Assembly (NCBI GenBank): GCA_020726505.1
Contig: JAHLEZ010000015.1
Coordinates: forward strand, 2,153,747-2,217,746
DNA: 64,000 bases
DNA from: Leptodontidium sp. MPI-SDFR-AT-0119
Lineage: Eukaryota; Ascomycota; Leotiomycetes; Helotiales; Leptodontidiaceae
Direction: 5' to 3'
Shown: positions 61,061 through 64,000 of the stretch, one piece after another
Layout: each line of letters starts with the position of its first letter
How positions within the stretch are numbered: position 1 is the stretch's first letter
Program-made: the position numbers and the translations under genes
Notes under the pieces: generated by a model
The model's database searches: none
What the model was told of the DNA's origin: nothing
Seen by the model: only the letters and a program-made list of their open reading frames with translations

Positions 61061-62265
61061 CTGTCAGCTTCCAGATATTGCTTGTACACCGACGCATGCA
61101 GGATCTTCGGTATAGTAACAAATTGTGGTACGGGCCCAAAAGCCATTTTCATCTCTTCATCGGATATCAATGAAGTTCCATACTTCTATATAATGCACTT
61201 GGACTGCTGCCGGAGGCATAGATCTAGTGAATATGTGCAGAAAGATGCCAGCGGAGAAGGATATTACGATGACATTCGGGTCGCCATGCATGTGGCAGCA
61301 GCGACGCATAGCTTCGTAGCTGAAGATCTTTTCAAAGCCTTCGCTACTAACCGGGGATGTAGATCTCGAGTCCGCGGAGTATGAACAAGACTAGTCGATA
61401 TTGTGGTGAACTTTCTAACCAGTCAATGTACTGAGACGTTTCGAACAACGGAAATAACGTAGGACAGGTGTCGATCTGTGGATGTTGAGGTTCTACTGGA
61501 GAACTCGATACAGATGTGGAGGCAGAGGCTATTTAAAAATGTATGCATCTACTCAACTTTTTGGTAAGGTTGAAAGTCAGGGCTGTCATAAAAATGCATG
61601 CCATAAGTCAATTCTTGCCAGCTGGTATCGCTTCTGCAAAGTGAAATGAAAGGTAGTTTGATGCAGAACCTCCTTCACTATGGTCGGTGACACGAGTGTG
61701 CATTCGTTGTGTAGGAGATTGCCGATGGCTTGGCAATCGGGCTCTTTAGTTACATGTAACTATGGAATTCATGTCGATCTAGTGATACTGCATATGCAGG
61801 CACTCGATACCAATTACCAGGACAGTGTACCAATTACCAACACCGTGTTCGGCTATTGAGTCCAGATGTATGGCCCAAGTAAGATCTGCACTGTGAAGAG
61901 CAACTCGTCATAGACTGGTAGAAAACTGTCCTTAGAAATGCAACCGATAATCACGCCATTGTGGCATATAAGCTCGAGACGGTGATCTGTGAGATGGTTT
62001 GTACAGCACATGTATCACCAAATCCGCGCAGTAGACGATCTCAGACCGCATTTGAAAGAAACAGTGTTAATCATCGGGGATTTGTACTACAACAAGTGAA
62101 ATGTGCATATTGCCGTACCTCGGGTTATACTTTAACACGAACTAGGGAGGGATGGAGATTTGCATTTAAAGGGCCACTTCCCATCCTCCAAGTCCTAATC
62201 CTCTCATCTTCATCCAGACTACAGCGCAGACCAAAAGCCCTACAAAAGCCTATCATAAAACCAAA
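61061..62265. other. Intergenic and upstream region
   Basis: Normal composition. The plus-strand 100-codon frame 61,082-61,384 lies opposite the possible exon of the disrupted minus-strand gene, and I cannot decide which strand codes. A TATA-like ATTTAAAG at about 62,165 and C/T- then CAA-rich leader precede the gene at 62,266. Confidence 0.4.
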
Positions 62266-62938
62266 ATGCATTTCTCAGCAACAGCTCTCATGCTCGGCCT
62301 CCGCCTGGTTGCGGCAGCACCTCGCCACCAAACCTTCAACGGTAACATGCCTGCCAAAGCGCTTTCAAGCAGCCGTGAGTGTGCATCTATCGAGACCCCG
62401 CCGTGCATTTTGGTTGATCATTAACGCAGCTTTCAACGAGGTTGCCCCCCAAAGCATCGGGGCCTATATCCATGCATCGGAGAGTCCTGAACAGGGCATC
62501 AGTAAAGCTGTCATCCAGGTGGATATTACCACAACACCACAATCAAGCTCTGGATTTTCCAGCCCAGAGATATCAATCACAGTAATAGCCCACCAACCCC
62601 TTGTAACAATTGGGCTAATTGTTTCGAACCAACAGCAGGAAGAAATCCCAGGATGGATCTATTTCGACGGCAAGAGATTTCAAGGGCGCATCCACGTTAA
62701 TACCTATTGGAATATCAAAGGCGAACTCGACGAAGCGCTCCCGATTGATGAGCTGTTGATAGACCCTGTTGTTTTCAAACTCAATCACCCGACTGACTTT
62801 GATGGTGAATTCACCGGCCATATCGGCAGAGGCGAGGCTGTTTTGAAGTGGGAGAAAACCGGGGCTTCTATTTCGGGTAGGAGCGGACACGGTGACTTTG
62901 CCTTCAAGGGGAAGACCTATATTGACTGGTCTCCATGA
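62266..62938 (+). CDS. Secreted protein of unknown function
   Basis: Two exons, 62266-62374 and 62430-62938, with a 55-bp intron (GTGAGT..ACGCAG); the split codon gives Pro and keeps frame, yielding 205 residues. A signal peptide is obvious (MHFSATALMLGLRLVAAAP), so the longer upstream frame from 61,961 is rejected as 5' leader. The mature part is predicted to be beta-rich: KAVIQVDITTT, ISITVIAHQPLVTIGLIV, GWIYFDGKRFQGRIHVNTYW and an end rich in Gly and aromatic residues (GHGDFAFKGKTYIDWSP). There are no cysteines in the mature part, unlike most small fungal effectors. I recognise no family; an extracellular, perhaps wall-binding, role is inferred only from secretion. Confidence 0.75.
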
Positions 62939-63921
62939 TTCGGTATCATAGGGACTGTGACCTCGTTTTCTCGAAGAGTAGTCTTTTTTCCCCTTGTGGT
63001 TTTGGCCTCTTTGAGATACGATAGATTGATTTGATGTGTGGTTTCTTAGCTCGGGACATTCCCGTACCAACTCAAGATGACACTTATCTGCTTCAATTTC
63101 CCGAACGATAACGTGCCACATGTCCCCGATTTTGTTGACTGAATCGAATTCTAAGTAGTTATTCGGATTCCAGGAATCGAAGACAATATCTTACTGCTCT
63201 GCTGAGTGAGCATTGCGGATGTCAATGTGTTCATAGTCGGGTGGGATTATTCCAAACGAGGGTACTGCACTTGACTTGAGGGACGTTTGCCAAACTCGAA
63301 TTTCGGGATCGAACCTGAAGACTGCTTGAACAATGCATAAGGTCAGTACGAGGGAATATTTTGAAGTTTAAAGTGCAGTACGAGCTGATGTTGCCCTGCC
63401 CTTTTGGATGAATGACTAGCACCTCTGACGGCATTGCTTCCGCGACAGAACTGTAAGAAGCAAAGAGGGACTTGAAGAGAGCTTGTGCATATCAGCCTGT
63501 GGGACTAGCAAACTACGTTTAATTTGACCCTGGTAGATCAGGCCACAACGTTGAACGAGAGGAAACAGGTCCGCCCTGGGGGCATGGAAACCAGCTACCT
63601 ATGGACTGTTGTAGTTAGTTTGATGCATTTGATCATAAAATCATTATACCGTAGAGTACAAATACAGTAGACGAACTCAAAATACCTTGGTAATATCTAG
63701 GATAATCATAAGGTTAGATACCTGCATCCATCGAAGGCCGACAAAGTGTGGGGAGAAGGGAGGATTGGGTGGGGGAAAAGTGGGATGGCTAGCCCAATGA
63801 AAAAGCCTCGCTCTTCTTAAACGATGCTACAAGAGAATGGTCGGCCGATCAAGTGAGAATTCGGTAATTAGAATATAATACCAAATAAGCCAACAAACGG
63901 CATCATTCAAGAATCTACCCT
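62939..63921. other. Intergenic up to the tRNA gene
   Basis: 3' flank of the secreted-protein gene and upstream of the tRNA. Short frames (62,615-63,121 minus, 63,231-63,434 minus) are antisense or unsupported. Nothing else recognised. Confidence 0.5.
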
Positions 63922-64000
63922 GCCCGGGTAGCTCAATCGGTAGAGCGTGTGGCTCTTATGAATTCTTCACTAGAACACCTCAAGGTCGTGGGTTCGAGCC
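63922..64000 (+). tRNA. tRNA-Lys (CUU), intron-containing, cut by window end
   Basis: GCCCGGGTAGCTCAATCGG (acceptor strand and D arm) is followed by TAGAGC, then the anticodon loop CTCTTA with anticodon CTT. About 18-20 bases interrupt the anticodon arm directly after position 37, the canonical tRNA intron site. CTCAAGGTCGTGGGTTCGAGCC then gives the variable loop and T arm. The 3' acceptor strand lies beyond the window. Sequence and anticodon fit eukaryotic tRNA-Lys. Confidence 0.85.

Noticed and set aside
61961..62265. Upstream extension of the secreted-protein frame
   Set aside because: The signal peptide at 62,266 and the intron at 62,375 define the gene; the extension is leader sequence read by chance and would also read through the intron.

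Overview
The window is nuclear DNA of a filamentous ascomycete (Pezizomycotina type). The evidence is genes with 47-64 bp GT..AG introns, a fungal-style Med14, an Atg22 vacuolar transporter, small secreted proteins, an intron-bearing tRNA-Lys, and a long AT-rich block with the signature of repeat-induced point mutation (RIP). In that block CpA/TpG is almost gone, CpG is kept, and transposon reading frames are full of TAA/TAG. The species cannot be told from the sequence.

Layout. 1-4.7 kb: a Fot1/pogo-like DNA transposon carrying a solo LTR, then a gene for a secreted PAN/Apple-type protein. About 4.7-45.7 kb: one giant nest of transposons. A Tc1-like (DDE_3) element is split at 6.0/44.76 kb by an LTR element whose pol is copia-like. 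That element contains two gypsy bodies in opposite orientation (about 7.2-18.7 kb) and a PiggyBac-like transposon with perfect 31-bp terminal inverted repeats (22,745-44,512). The PiggyBac-like element in turn holds three independent LTR insertions, each with its own 5-bp target-site duplication: a short gag-only element (CAATT), a gypsy element with three LTRs and a 1,970-bp tandem duplication (GATTC), and a copia element (CTATC). A second gag-only element (CCAGA) sits inside that copia element. 45.1-46.7 kb: a solo LTR, AT-rich DNA and a 190-bp MITE.

46.7-64 kb is the second gene island. It holds Med14 (minus strand, 3 exons), Atg22 (plus, 2 exons), a 74-residue coiled-coil protein in three tiny exons, a frameshifted small basic-protein gene, a second Fot1/pogo copy inserted in a minus-strand reading frame, a secreted protein of unknown function, and the start of a tRNA-Lys gene at the right edge.

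The host genes do not form a pathway: transcription (Med14), vacuolar efflux after autophagy (Atg22) and secreted proteins are ordinary neighbours. The most unusual object is a spliced three-exon gene carried antisense between RNase H and the 3' LTR of the copia element (42,737-43,451). It encodes a Cys-rich N-terminus, a helical middle and a basic-then-acidic tail. It survives RIP with a single in-frame stop and looks like an accessory gene of that retrotransposon family.
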